64,000 nucleotides of DNA, taken from the NCBI GenBank assembly GCA_965153355.1, contig OZ231127.1, positions 87,544,001 through 87,608,000 of the forward strand, in the 5' to 3' direction. This document shows, piece by piece, positions 12,604 to 24,084 of the stretch (position 1 is its first letter; every line of letters starts with the position of its first letter). The notes beneath the pieces were generated by a model that was given only the letters and a program-made list of their open reading frames with translations, was not told where the DNA came from and ran no database searches. Origin of the DNA: Flaccisagitta enflata. Its lineage: Eukaryota > Chaetognatha > Sagittoidea > Aphragmophora. The translations under genes were made by a program, and so were the position numbers.

Positions 12604-12757
12604 AGCCGAACTCGCGTGCGGGTGGGCAGGGGCAGTGATAAAAAAACTAAGTCAAGCATTTGGGCAGGAGCGGTAATCCAAAAACCGCTCATAAAAGCCG
12701 AAAAAGGTTACAGGGACCGACGGACAGTGGGTTTTAGAGTCGCATGCACGCGACTAA
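12604..12757 (+). mobile_element. Hairpin SINE-like element, 5' end degraded
   Basis: Starts at ctcgcgtgcgggtgggc; hairpin GTCGCATGCACGCGAC retained. Confidence 0.82.
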
Positions 12758-12791
12758 AAAGTAATGACTGCGTTTGGCAGTTCACAGCTCA

Positions 12792-13092
12792 TTTTTAGTC
12801 CCATGCTACGCGACTCTACACCCCGCTTTGTCGGTCCGTCCGTCCGTCCGTCCGTCCGTCCGTCCGTCCGTCCGTCCGTCCGTCCGTCCGTCCGTCCGTC
12901 CGTCCGTCCGTCCGTCCGTCCATCCGTCCGTCCGTCCGTCCATCCGTCCATTGGTCCGTCCATCACACTTTACTTTTTTGGGGTTTTTGCGGTTTTTGGC
13001 CTCACTGCTCCTGCCCAAATGATCTGGTGACCTCAATTACGGCCCCTGCCCACCTGCACGCGACTGGGGTAGCCGTATATCCGGCCTTGTTT
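12792..13092 (-). mobile_element. Hairpin SINE-like element with a CCGT repeat
   Basis: Contains a pure (CCGT)n run of about 90 bp (12835-12930). Peptide frames of RPSVRPSV or DGRTDGRT type are repeat translation. Confidence 0.88.
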
Positions 13093-13138
13093 CATATGTT
13101 AATCTATGCACCTTTGAGATTTTTTCAGGATTAAACCC

Positions 13139-13841
13139 CATTTTTAGTCGCATGCATGCGACATTATAACCCGCTATGTCGGTCGTTCCGTGTCTCAGTC
13201 TCTCCGTTTGCTGTCCGTCCATCCGTCCATCTATCTGTCCATCCTCCAGTCCATCCATCCGTCCGTCCATCAGTCTCTCTGCCCATCCGTCTGTCCTTCC
13301 GTCCATCACTGTCATGTTAGTTTTTTTGGCGTTCAGGAGCGGTTTTACTACTATGCGAATTAAAAAAAAAGACGCACCTTTTTATTTACTGATAAAACTG
13401 ACTTAAAAAGTATCAAAAAAATTTTACAGAAAGAGTGATTTTAAAGATTTTCAAATTATCTTTCATTCTAGACCAATCCCAGATCTGTATTTTTAACGGT
13501 TTAGGAGCTAGAGCTCTTTAAATTGAGACACTATTTTGCTGAATTGCATCTTTTTCAAAGGGACTGCAAAAACAAATTTGGCAACATTTTTACTCAAACT
13601 AATGCCATTTCCAAACAAAAAAAGATAGAGATACCAGATTGGCGCCAAATGAAAGAGTTTTTCAAGGGCTTCAAAATGGTCTAAGATTTTAATTAATTTT
13701 TTCGATTTTCAATGGCGCAATCAACCATTCAAAAGTGCGTCTTTTTTTTTAATTCGTATAGTACTCCTGCCCAATAGCTTGGTTTAGCCTTTTCATCACT
13801 GCCCCAGCCACACGCGACTTCGGTAGCCATGTATCCGGCAA
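13139..13841 (-). mobile_element. Hairpin SINE-like element split by a MITE
   Basis: Halves 13139-13353 and 13759-13841 rejoin across the 405-bp MITE. Confidence 0.85.
13354..13758. mobile_element. MITE, 405 bp, nested in a hairpin element
   Basis: 24-bp inverted ends (23 of 24 match): tgcgaatt, nine A, gacgcac; TA on both sides at 13352 and 13759. It splits the phrase gcggttttac..actcctgccc of the host element. Confidence 0.9.
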
Positions 13842-13849
13842 CTACATTA

Positions 13850-14040
13850 GAGACTTTGTACTTCCACTGGTCTGTCCGTCTGTTTATCCGTCAGTGTTAC
13901 GCACAAGTCAAAAAGTCGAAAAATGAATGTTTTAGATGCTCTTTGGGTGTGTGTATTGGTTGGGGAGAGTAGGCGCGGGGTGTTGATGTGGTTAGGTGCC
14001 CCTGCCCATCCGTAACGATAATGTGACCCCACGTCATCTG
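13850..14040 (-). mobile_element. Related short element (second subtype)
   Basis: Shares aggtgcccctgcccatccgt and cgataatgtgacccc with 4005-4170 (other strand) but not the 3' hairpin. Confidence 0.55.
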
Positions 14041-17000
14041 TTTACTGCTTTGAAGAGCTTCATGATTGCAATTAGTAAGAAATGACAAGGGAAAAAGATG
14101 TTCTGCACGTTTTTGACCTAAATAAGCCCGCTGCCGATGGTTTTTGGTCACTAAGGGTCATGAAACTTCGCATCTTGTTTTAATTTACACATATCAACAT
14201 GCGCTTATACTGCGATTGGGGTTCTGACAACTTTGGTCAATTCCTGCTAGGCGTAATGGAGAACCAAACAGAGATTTAAAGAGGTATTTATAAGAGACAA
14301 ATGGAAATTCAAAGTTTAGAGACAAATAGAAAATGTTTATTTCTTTAAGTTTTCTTTTTGTCTTTAAATTGCAATTTTCTTTTTGTCTCTTATCATCAAA
14401 AAACCAATGGGTCTGAATGGGCTACCCAAGTTGCATGCAGGTGGGCTCGAGCAGTGATGGAGAGGGCCACTAGGGCATTTTTACAGGAGTAGTGAGCTTT
14501 CAAAAAGGCAGAGTGCAGGGGAAGTCACCTACATCATTTTTGGCCCAAATCAGCATTTGAGCCATAATACAAATGTAGTAGTGAGCCTAGTGTCAACAGG
14601 TGGCTGTTTTAGCTGTCAGACCCATGTACCCCTATACTCACCAGGAGCAAGAGAACTCACCGTAATGATTCTTAGCCCAAATTAGCTATTGAGCCACCTT
14701 GCTAATCTTATGAGAGCATGGTGTGTATTCTACAGAAGGGGAAACTGGTGAAAAGAGGGGCTAGCGGGGTTAACTCACATGTTAAGCCTGTTTTGGCTTC
14801 ACCCCAGATCAACACCTCAAATTCACCAAAAGCCCCTTATAATATACTTATATATATACATAGGACTTCCATAGATCAAATCAGAGATCCTCTTGGGATA
14901 ACAAGTTAAGTTGGTTTAACACATGTTTTAACCCCGCTAGCCCCTCATTCTACCCTTCTTAGGATTTTCTATATGTCTCATTTACATTCTCAGCCACACC
15001 CACCTCATCATTGTCTTGGTAGATGCTATTCTTTTAAAGCCAGAGTGAACCGTTCTTTGTTTGACCGAGACAAAACGAAAATTTTAGTTCAGAGACAAAC
15101 AGAAAATGATTGTTCATTTCAGTTTTCTGTTTGTCTCTGAGCCTCAATTTTTTGTTTGTCTCTTGTATTAAAACCAATGCCAATAAGTGTAAAAGCCTTG
15201 ACAGCTGAGGGTGGATGGAGAACCAAACAGAGATTCAAAGAGGTATTTATAAGAGACAAATGGAAAATCAAAGTTTAGAGACAAATAGAAAATGTTTATT
15301 TCTTTAAGTTTTCTTTTTGTCTTTAAATTGCAATTTTCTTTTTGTCTCTTACCATCAAAAACCAATGGGTCTGAATGGGCTACCCAAGTTGCATGCAGGT
15401 GGGCTCGAGCAGTGATGGAGACCACTAGGGCATTTTTAGGAGTAGTGAGCTTTTACTAAGGCAGAGTGCAGGGGAAGTCACCTACATCATTTTTGGCCCA
15501 AATCAGCATTTGAGCCACAATACAAATGTAGTAGTGAGCATAGTGTCAACAGGTGGCTGTTTAAGCTGTCAGACCCATGTACCCCTATACTCACCAGGAG
15601 CAAGAGAACTCACCGTAATGATTCTTAGCCCAAATTAGCTATTGAGCCACCTTGCAAATCTTATGAGAGCATGGTGTGTATTCTACAGAAGGGGAAACTG
15701 GTGAAAAGAGGGGCTAGCGGGGTTAACTCACATGTTAAGCCTGTTTTGGCTTCACCCCAGATCAACACCTCAAATTCACCAAAAGCCCCTTATAATATAC
15801 TTATATATATACATAGGACTTCCATAGATCAAATCAGAGATCCTCTTGGGATAGTAAGTTAAGTTGGTTTAACACATGTTTTAACCCCGCTAGCCCCTCA
15901 TTCTACCCTTCTTAGGATTTTCTATATGTCTCATTTACATTCTCAGCCACACCCACCTCATCATTGTCTTGGTAGATGCTATTCTTTTAAGGCCAGAGTG
16001 AACCTTTTTTTGTTTGACAGAGACAAAAAGAAAATTCTATTTCAGAGACAAACAGAAAATGATTGTTCATTTCAGTTTTCTGTTTGTCTCTCAGCCTCAA
16101 TTTTTTGTTTGTCTCTTAATAATAAAACAAATGCCAATAAGTGTGAAAGCCTTGACAGCTGAGGGCGGATGGAGAACCAAACAGAGATTCAAAGAGGTAT
16201 TTATAAGAGACAAATGGAAAATCAAAGTTTAGAGACAAATAGAAAATGTTTATTTCTTTAAGTTTTCTTTTTGTCTTTAAATTGCAATTTTCTTTTTGTC
16301 TCTTATCATCAAAAAACCAATGGGTCTGAATGGGCTACCCAAGTTGCATGCAGGTGGGCTCGAGCAGTGATGGAGAAGGCCACTAGGGCATTTTTACAGG
16401 AGTAGTGAGCTTTCAAAAAGGCAGAGTGCAGGGGAAGTCACCTACATCATTTTTGGCCCAAATCAGCATTTGAGCCATAATACAAATGTAGTAGTGAGCC
16501 TAGTGTCAACAGGTGGCTGTTTAAGCTGTCAGACGCATGTACCCCTATACTCACCAGGAGCAAGAGAACTCACCGTAATGATTCTTAGCCCAAATTAGCT
16601 GTTGAGCCACCTTGCAAATCTTATGAGAGCATGGTGTGTATTCTACAGGAGGGGAAACTGGTGAAAAGAGGGGCTAGCGGGGTTAACTCACATGTTAAGC
16701 CTGTTTTGGCTTCACCCCAGATCAACACCTCAAATTCACCAAAAGCCCCTTATAATATACTTATATATATACATAGGACTTCCATAGATCAAATCAGAGA
16801 TCCTCTTGGGATAGTAAGTTAAGTTGGTTTAACACATGTTTTAACCCCGCTAGCCCCTCATTCTACCCTTCTTAGGATTTTCTATATGTCTCATTTACAT
16901 TCTCAGCCACACCCACCTCATCATTGTCTTGGTAGATGCTATTCTTTTAAAGCCAGAGTGAACCGTTCTTTGTTTGACTGAGACAAAACAAAAATTTTAG

Positions 17001-19009
17001 TTCAGAGACAAACAGAAAATGATTGTTCATTTCAGTTTTCTGTTTGTCTCTGAGCCTCAATTTTTTGTTTGTCTCTTGTATTAAAACAAATGCCAATAAG
17101 TGTGAAAGCCTTGACAGCTGAGGGTGGATGGAGAACCAAACAGAGATTCAAAGAGGTATTTATAAGAGACAAATGGAAAATCAAAGTTTAGAGACAAATA
17201 GAAAATGTTTATTTCTTTAAGTTTTCTTTTTGTCTTTAAATTGCAATTTTCTTTTTGTCTCTTACCATCAAAAACCAATGGGTCTGAATGGGCTGCCCAA
17301 GTTGCATGCAGGTGGGCTCGGGCAGTGATGGAGAAGGTCACTAGGGCATTTTTTTAGGAGTAGTGAGCTTTAAAAAAGACAGAGTGCAGGGGAAGTCACA
17401 TATATCATTTTTGGCCCAAATCAGCATTTGAGCCACAATACAAATTTAGTAGTGAGCATAGTGTCAACAGGTAGCTGTTTAAGCTGTCAGACGCATGTAC
17501 CCCTACACTCACCAGGAGCAAGAGAACTCACCGTAATGATTCTTAGCCCAAATTAGCTATTGAGCCACCTTGCAAATCTTATGAGAGCTTGGTGTGTATT
17601 CTACAGAAGGGGAAACTGGTGAAAAGAGGGGCTAGCGGGGTTAACTCACATGTTAAGCCTGTTTTGGCTTCACCCCAGATCAACACCTCAAATTCACCAA
17701 AAGCCCCTTATAATATACTTATATATATACATAGGACTTCCATAGATCAAATCAGAGATCCTCTTGGGATAGTAAGTTAAGTTGGTTTAACACATGTTTT
17801 AACCCCGCTAGCCCCTCATTCTACCCTTCTTAGGATTTTCTATATGTCTCATTTACATTCTGAGCCACACCAACCTCATCATTGTCTTGGTAGATGCTAT
17901 TCTTTTAAGGCCAGAGTGAACCCTTTTTTGTTTGACGGAGACAAAAAGAAAATTCTAGTTCAGAGACAAACAGAAAATGATTGTTCATTTCAGTTTTCTG
18001 TTTGTCTCTGAACCTCAATTTTTTGTTTGTCTCTTAATATCAAAACAAATGCCAATAAGTGTGAAAGCCTTGACAGCTGAGGGTGGATGGAGAACCAAAC
18101 AGAGATTCAAAGAGCTATTTATAAGAGACAAATGGAAAATCAAAGTTTAGAGACAAATAGAAAATGTTTAATCCTTTAAGTTTTCTTTTTGACAGAGACA
18201 AAAAGAAAATTTCAGTTCAGAGACAAACAGAAAAGGATTGTTCATCTCAGTTTTCTGTTTGTCTCTTAGCCTGGATTTTTTGTTTGTCTCATCTACATCC
18301 TTAGCCACACCCTGCTCATCATTGTCTTGATGGCTGCTTCTCCTTCAAGTACAAAATGAACGCTTATTTGCTTGACAGAGACAAACAGAAAATTTCAAAA
18401 CAGAGACAAACAGAAAATGGCTATTGTTTTCAGTTTTCTTTTTGTCTCCAAATCTTTATTTTCTGTTTGTCTCCTAATGTTAAATACATAAGAAGTCTAA
18501 TGTCAATGTGTCTGAAAGCCTAGACAGCATGCAGCTGATAGAGAAACCATGAAAAGAGTGAACGTTGGATTTTCTGTTTGTCTCCAACAGACAGAGACAA
18601 ACAGAAAATGATTATCTACAACAGTGTTCATTGTTTTTTTAATTGACAAAAAAAATGCTAGCTTGGATTTTCTCAAAATCTCCTTTAATCACCATTCTAT
18701 CATCATAAAACTTGATTGTCTGATTGGCTCAAATCTTCTTTGAGACTTTCAAAAAATTTGATTGAGACAACAAAAAAATCATGCAGAAGGAAAAGGATTT
18801 GTTTTGATGGCAAAAACTGTCAACAAACCACATTTTTTGGAGGAGTAAGATTTTCTTTCAGTACAGTTTCCCTACATAGCAACTGAGCCTAGCAGAAAAT
18901 GAGAAAAAAAGTGCATTTTGACAGTTGAGACCTGCTGCGTCTCAAAATTCGTCTCAATTTGTCTCAAGTCAACAAAGATTAGTTAAGCAAAAGATTTTCA
19001 GGGTAAGAA

Positions 19010-19215
19010 TGACTTAGAATGACTTAAAATGACTTAGAATGACTGAAAATGACTTTAAATGACCAAAAAGGACTTAAAAACCAAACAACCAAAAATGACT
19101 CAAAATGACTTAAACTGACTTAGAATGACTCAAAATGACTTTGAATGACTCAAAATGACTTAGAATAACTATCAATGACTTTAAATGACTTTAAATGACT
19201 TAAGACTTGATGTTA
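19010..19215. repeat. About 10-bp AATGACTTAG tandem repeat
   Basis: Degenerate units of aaaatgactt/gaatgactta. Between 19345 and 19990 no gene or repeat is recognised. Confidence 0.85.
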
Positions 19216-19274
19216 TGTTATAAAAAAGTAAAGTGTGACGGACGGACCGACGGACGGACGGACCGACGGACGGA

Positions 19275-19344
19275 CAAGAGAGATATCTCAACTTCCAGTT
19301 TAGATAAGAAAACGAAATTCATGAGCATTTTGATATACATTGAA
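19275..19344 (+). repeat. 70-bp direct repeat, right copy
   Basis: Identical to 6297-6366; preceded by the middle part of a hairpin element (aagtaaagtgtgacgg..), whereas the left copy is followed by the start of one. Confidence 0.95.
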
Positions 19345-20063
19345 AAATCTACAATCTGAGCGCAATCTCGTTTCTGTGCATCAAACTGTTAAGAAACGCC
19401 ATTAGTTCAAAGTAGATCATGTACTTTCAAACATGGCAAAAAAAGTCGTTTTTTTTCATCCTTCTGTCCTTCCATCTTTGAAATGCTGTCATTTTTTATC
19501 AAACAATGATAGAAACATGCGGATTGCACCACAGGATAGCTCTTATATTCTAGTTTTATAATCTCAATGATTTTTTGTCTGATTTGTAAATATTGCAGCC
19601 AATTTTGCAGCCAAAATGACCAATATCTGATACATTTACCACAACCACCTCTTAGTTGTGAGAAACAAACCAAATTCGCGGTACTTAAATTGAATCAAAG
19701 ATTCTTTTTCTCTTTTGTTATAATCATTATGAATGCAAAAATAATCAAAAACAATCAAGTACATGAGTTTTGAGCATATGAGGGGATAAACATACTGTCA
19801 ACCATAAGTGCTGCTAAACTTTTTTCCTAGATAGTACACATAACCTGCTCTCCTGCATCTGTGCTTGCTCACCTGCTTGTCTGCTCAGCAGAACACCTTA
19901 AGGCCAGATTAATAAGTCAATCGGCCTCATTACGATAACGATGACGACATCTTTGACGTATTCAACCAGTGACCCACAAATAATCATGATAGGCTATACA
20001 GTATGTTTTTTTTCAAATGCAACATTACATGACAGCATAACTCAATAGTCGCAAAAGCGTTAG

Positions 20064-20629
20064 ATGGTCAGCGGTACCCGTTGCCCCTATGTGAGTTTAT
20101 GAGAGTATGAGGTGGTGAGAGGGGCAGCGGCCCCGAAGGGGCCGATGACCTATGCTGTTTTTATCTGAGCCTGGAGGCTGGAATTGGGGCCTTGAAGCTG
20201 GGATTTGAGTTTAGAGGCAGGGATTTGAGCCTCGTGGCTGAGATTTGAGCCTTGAGACTGGGATTTGAGCCTTGAGGTTGGGATTTTAGCCTCAAGGCTG
20301 GGAATTGGGCCTAGAGGCTGGGAATTGGGCCTAGAGGCTAAGAATTGGGCCTTAAGGCTGGGAATTGGGCCTTAAGGCTGGGATTTGGGCCTTAAGGCTG
20401 GGATTTGGGCCTCGAGGCTGGGATTTGAGCAACGAGGCTGAGATTTGGGCAACGAGGCTGAGATTTGGGCAACGAGGCTGAGATTTGGGCCTCGAGGCTG
20501 GGATTTGAGCCTCGAGGCTAGGATTTGGGCCTCAAGGCTGGGATTTGGGTCTGGAGGCTGAAAGCGGGGGGGGGGGGAGACGGAGAAGGAGGAGGAGGAG
20601 AAGGAGGAGAAAATTTCTGCCGCTGCCCA
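20064..20629. mobile_element. GCGGCCCC foldback element with 20-bp minisatellite
   Basis: Begins with ggtcagcggtacccg, then ggggcagcggccccgaagg; inside are about 18 units of the type gggcctcgaggctgggattt, a poly-G run and a GGA-rich end, closing at gccgctgccca. Confidence 0.7.
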
Positions 20630-21076
20630 AAAAGTAATAGAGATAATTGAATTCTGAAAAAAGTTCCTTAAAGCTGCTCGTGATGCATTTTATGATGTGT
20701 CACATCAGGCATCAAAAAAATTAGTGTCTTGACAAAAATTTTGATCAAAAGTTGACTCACAGTTTGCAAATCGATCTGAAACATCAGATGAGCATTTCGA
20801 CTCAAGTTGTCCCAAAAACTACTTCAAAAGACCTTTCATTTGGGACCAATCTGGTATCTGTAGCGCAATTCGTTTAGAAATGAGAGCAATTTAAAGGGAA
20901 ACAGTCCAAATAACAAATTTTTGTAAAGAAACAATTTGGATATAATGACATTTACTTCCTTGCTTGTTCCACGGACCAAATTTTTGTGAAAAAATCCTGG
21001 GAGTCACATATTATAAAATGCATTAACACTATCTTTTAGGAACTTTTTTCAGAATTCAATTATCTCTATTACTTTT
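20630..21076. mobile_element. MITE, 447 bp, nested
   Basis: Inverted ends of about 45 bp: AAAAGTAATAGAGATAATTG.. and its complement at the right. It interrupts the GCTGCCCAAAA end of a GC-rich element. No clear target duplication. Confidence 0.75.
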
Positions 21077-21122
21077 GGAGTTATGCCATCATGTAATGTT
21101 GCATTCCAAAAAAACCATACTG

Positions 21123-21130
21123 TATAAATA
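21123..21130 (+). promoter_or_regulatory. TATA box of secreted-peptide copy 1
   Basis: TATAAATA lies in the junction between a Tc1-like terminal repeat (catactgta|TA) and host sequence, 121 bases before the ATG. Confidence 0.5.
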
Positions 21131-21250
21131 GGAAAGCGGAAGAAAGGTAATAGACTATACATAAATTTTGCAAAAAAAAAAAACAAAAACAAAAACAAAA
21201 ACAAAAAAAGAAAAAAAAAGAAAGGAACAAACCTCGTAGAAATTTTCACC

Positions 21251-21317
21251 ATGAAAATACTTGTGGTTTTCTTGGTGGTGATGGGACTCACCATGATGTG
21301 CTCAGTTGCAAGTACAA
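21251..21317 (+). CDS. First exon of a putative secreted peptide (copy 1)
   Basis: The ATG follows a TATA box at 21123 by 128 bases. It opens a classic signal peptide: MKILVVFLVVMGLTMMCSVA, a short basic start, a long hydrophobic core and small residues before a likely cleavage site. The exon appears to end at ACAA|GTAGGT. Later exons are not recognised. A foldback transposon sits 23 bases into the following intron. The same exon with the same flanks recurs at 44186. Without splicing it would be only a 34-residue ORF, so the exon reading is an inference. Confidence 0.45.
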
Positions 21318-21747
21318 GTAGGTTTTTCAGTGATACGATTCACTGCATGGCCTAACGGTAGTTACTCGGAAAAAATGCCTCGGCATAGCGGCCCATACTG
21401 GGTGGTAATATGGACCCTCCCCAGCATATCCACACTAAGAGCCAAATGTTCTACTTGGATATTAGGCCAAAATGGCCTAATATGGCCATTTCTCAGGTCA
21501 TTTTGGCTCTACCATGGGATTTATGGCTTTTTTTTCCATTTGACTGGATTTTTTTCTCTGAAACTAATGCCAACGGGTGATTTATCAACCTATGGATACA
21601 TATCAGGCCAAAGCAAGAGGAAAATCCGGTCCAATTGACCTAAAACAGCCTAGTTTCAGGTCAAAAATCCTTTTCTTGACTCCCAAGCATTGTTGTTGTT
21701 TTTGTTGTCATTGTTGTTGTTTTTGTTTTTGTTGTCGCTGTTGTTGT

Positions 21748-21832
<85 letters not shown>

Positions 21833-21833
<1 letters not shown>

Positions 21834-22275
21834 GGGCAGCAGCTCTGACAGGGTTAATGGCCTGCGTTTTTACACATGTGCAGAATTTTCTCCTTCTCCT
21901 CCTCTTTCACCCCCCTTGTCTTAAACTCAAGGCCCAAATACCAGCCTTGAGGCCCAAATACCAGCCTTGAGGCCCAGATCATAGCTTTCAGGCCCAAATA
22001 CCAGCATTTAAGTCCAAATCCCAGCCTCGAAACTCAAATCGCAGCCACAAAGCCCAACCACGTAGCCCAATTCTAGCCTCAAAGCCCAAATCACAGCTTG
22101 AAGGCCTAAATCGCTGCTTGAAGTCCTTCATCCTAGAGGAGAACTAAGAAAGAGAAGGAGAAGATTCCCCATATGTGTGAAAGAATGGGTCATTAAACCC
22201 TTCGGGGCCGCCGCCCTGCACTCTCCCTAAGCTTCAATCAGAACCTTCATATGCAAGGTACATGTACCACTGACC
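21833..22275. mobile_element. GCGGCCCC-type element in the left arm of the foldback
   Basis: Runs from gggcagcagctctgac to cccttcggggccgccgccc, with internal units of the type ggcccaaataccagccttga (the complement of the 20-bp repeat). Confidence 0.65.
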
Positions 22276-22524
22276 ATCTAACACTTTTACGACTGATGTT
22301 GTTGTTGTTGTTGTAGTTGTTGTTGTTGTCATTGCAATTGTACTGGTTGTTGTCGTTGTCGTTGCTGTTGTAGTTGTTCATTCTGTTATTGTTAGTCATA
22401 TATCGTTGCAGAGAATACTATTTCCTTTCTCATCATGCAATACGTGTATTTCATTCTCAAGTTGTGTTTTTCAAAATTTATCCAGACAAGTCGTGTGCGA
22501 GTGGGGAGGGGCAGTGATAAACAA

Positions 22525-22910
22525 GTCACCTGAGTATCGCACATAGTCAGCAGCACCCATTGCCCTGTTTGGTGTATTTAGGTGATGTGAGGTGAGAGCA
22601 GGGTAGCGACCCCAAAGGGCTGATGTCGAGTTAAACACTGGGGTGAATTTCCACACATCCAGGAAAGAGGTTAGGGGCAACATCAGTGATCTGGATGGGG
22701 GCTCTAGGCCTAACAGGGATGATTTGAGACTTGTGAGGATTGATTTCAGGCTGAATAGTCCAGATTTCAGCCCTCAATAGGCTGGACTGGGGCCCAAGGC
22801 CTTGGGAGGGGGATGGATGGACAGACAGATGGATGGATGGATGGATGTATGGAACTTCACCGCTGTGTTCTATGGGATATTGGCCCTTTTGGGCCACTAT
22901 CCAAAAAGGC
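22525..22910. mobile_element. GCGGCCCC-type element in the foldback spacer
   Basis: Degenerate: gcacatagtcagcagcaccc, then gggtagcgaccccaaaggg, ending cctgtgttctatggg-like sequence and ttgggccactatccaaaaag. Contains a GGAT repeat (22812-22850). Confidence 0.55.
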
Positions 22911-23377
22911 TAACCAAGTTTTTTGGAGGGATCAGTTATGCCAAAAATGCCCTGCCCACTACGTCCCATAAAGCACCCCAAACTTCGATTATGGCTCTCA
23001 CCAATCTTGCCACAGTTGCGGCTTGGTAAAAAAATATTCCATGCAAAATTTTGGGCCTCTGAGATAGCAGGAACCTTTGTTAGGGTGAGGTTGAGGTTTG
23101 TATTGAATTAGCATTAGAATCAATATTTCTATTATGCAAATTTTGTCTTTTTACCAAGCCTTGTTTATGGTAAGATTGGTGAGAGCCAGTGTTTAACTTT
23201 GGGGCGTTTACAGTGACGTACTGCCCACTCGCACATGACTTGCAATGAAGGTCAGCGTCTGGACAACTTTTGAAAAACAAAACTTACACATATTATAGGA
23301 TGAGAATGGAAGTGGGATCCTCTGCAATGATGTATGGCTAACAATATCAAAAAAACCAACTACAACAGCAACAACAA

Positions 23378-23425
<48 letters not shown>

Positions 23426-23504
23426 AAACAAAAACAACCACAACAACAAGAACAACAACAACAAAAACAAAACAACAAAAACAACAACAACAACAATGGT
23501 TGTA

Positions 23505-23942
23505 AAAGTGTTAGATGGTCAGCGGTGCATGTGCCTTGCTAATGAAGGTTATGATTGAAGCTGAGGGAGGGTGCAGGGAAGCGGCCCCAAAGGGCTCAAT
23601 GACCTATTCTCTCACACATAGTCACATATGGAGAATTTTCTCCTTCTCCTTCTTGATTCTTCTCTAGGATTAAGGCCTTCAAGCAGCGATTTAAGCCTTT
23701 AAGCTGCGATTTGGGCTTTGAGGCTTGGATTGGGCCATGAGGTTGGGATTTGGGCTTTGTGGCTGAAATTTGGGTTTTGAGGCTGGGATTTGGACCTGAA
23801 GGCTGGCATTTGTGCCTCAAAGCTATGATATGGGCCTCAAGGCTGGTATTTGGGCTTTGAGGCTGGTGTTTGGGCCTTGAGTTTGAGACAAGGGGGGGGG
23901 CGAAGGAGGCCATTAACCCCCTCAGAGCCGCTGCCCAACAAC
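23505..23942. mobile_element. GCGGCCCC-type element in the right arm of the foldback
   Basis: Mirror image of the left-arm copy: minisatellite units of aggctgggatttgggc type between gcggccccaaagggctc and cagagccgctgcccaac. Confidence 0.65.
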
Positions 23943-23978
23943 AATAACAACAATAACAACAACAACAACAACAACAGC

Positions 23979-24015
<37 letters not shown>

Positions 24016-24026
24016 TAACAACAACT

Positions 24027-24084
<58 letters not shown>

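Larger units (their letters stand above)
11178..14255. mobile_element. 3,078-bp hAT-like composite insertion
   Basis: Flanked by an 8-bp direct repeat ATGGAGAA (11170-11177, 14256-14263) and splits one unit of the 957-bp array. Inverted ends of about 130 bp: tatgcttagaag..gacc at the left against tacgcctagcag..gacc from the right, with shared atcgcagtat and accatcagcagcg. The interior holds hairpin elements, CATT and CCGT repeats and a nested MITE; no transposase. The 8-bp duplication suggests hAT. Confidence 0.8.
6900..18640. repeat. Satellite-like array, unit about 957 bp
   Basis: Unit starts (ggagaaggccactagggc) fall at 8629, 9587, 14458, 15415, 16370 and 17327. Each unit has several copies of GAGACAAACAGAAAAT and its complement, making hairpins with 16-bp stems. 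The part before 8629 uses shorter sub-repeats; the unit from 9587 lacks about 100 bp at 10446; after 18190 the array decays. A conserved 63-codon frame (from 8888, 9848, 10672, 14718, 15671, 16631, 17589) is part of the repeat. Confidence 0.9.
19997..21124. mobile_element. Tc1/mariner-like element with about 50-bp inverted ends
   Basis: Ends TACAGTATG..CATACTGTA, each next to TA. The inverted match includes the internal stretch atgcaacattacatga (right arm catgtaatgttgcat). It contains a GC-rich foldback element and a 447-bp MITE. No transposase. Confidence 0.6.

Noticed and set aside
12754-13036. Frames reading RPSVRPSV or DGRTDGRT
   Set aside because: Translation of the CCGT/GGAC repeat inside a hairpin element.
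8888-17780. Seven copies of a 63-codon frame (MVCILQ..), and related short frames, as a gene family
   Set aside because: They recur at the unit spacing of the satellite with near-identical DNA in and out of frame, and have no splice or promoter signals; treated as part of the repeat.
6900-18640. CRISPR-like array
   Set aside because: The repeated motifs are inverted pairs inside a 957-bp unit in animal DNA, with no regular spacers and no cas genes.
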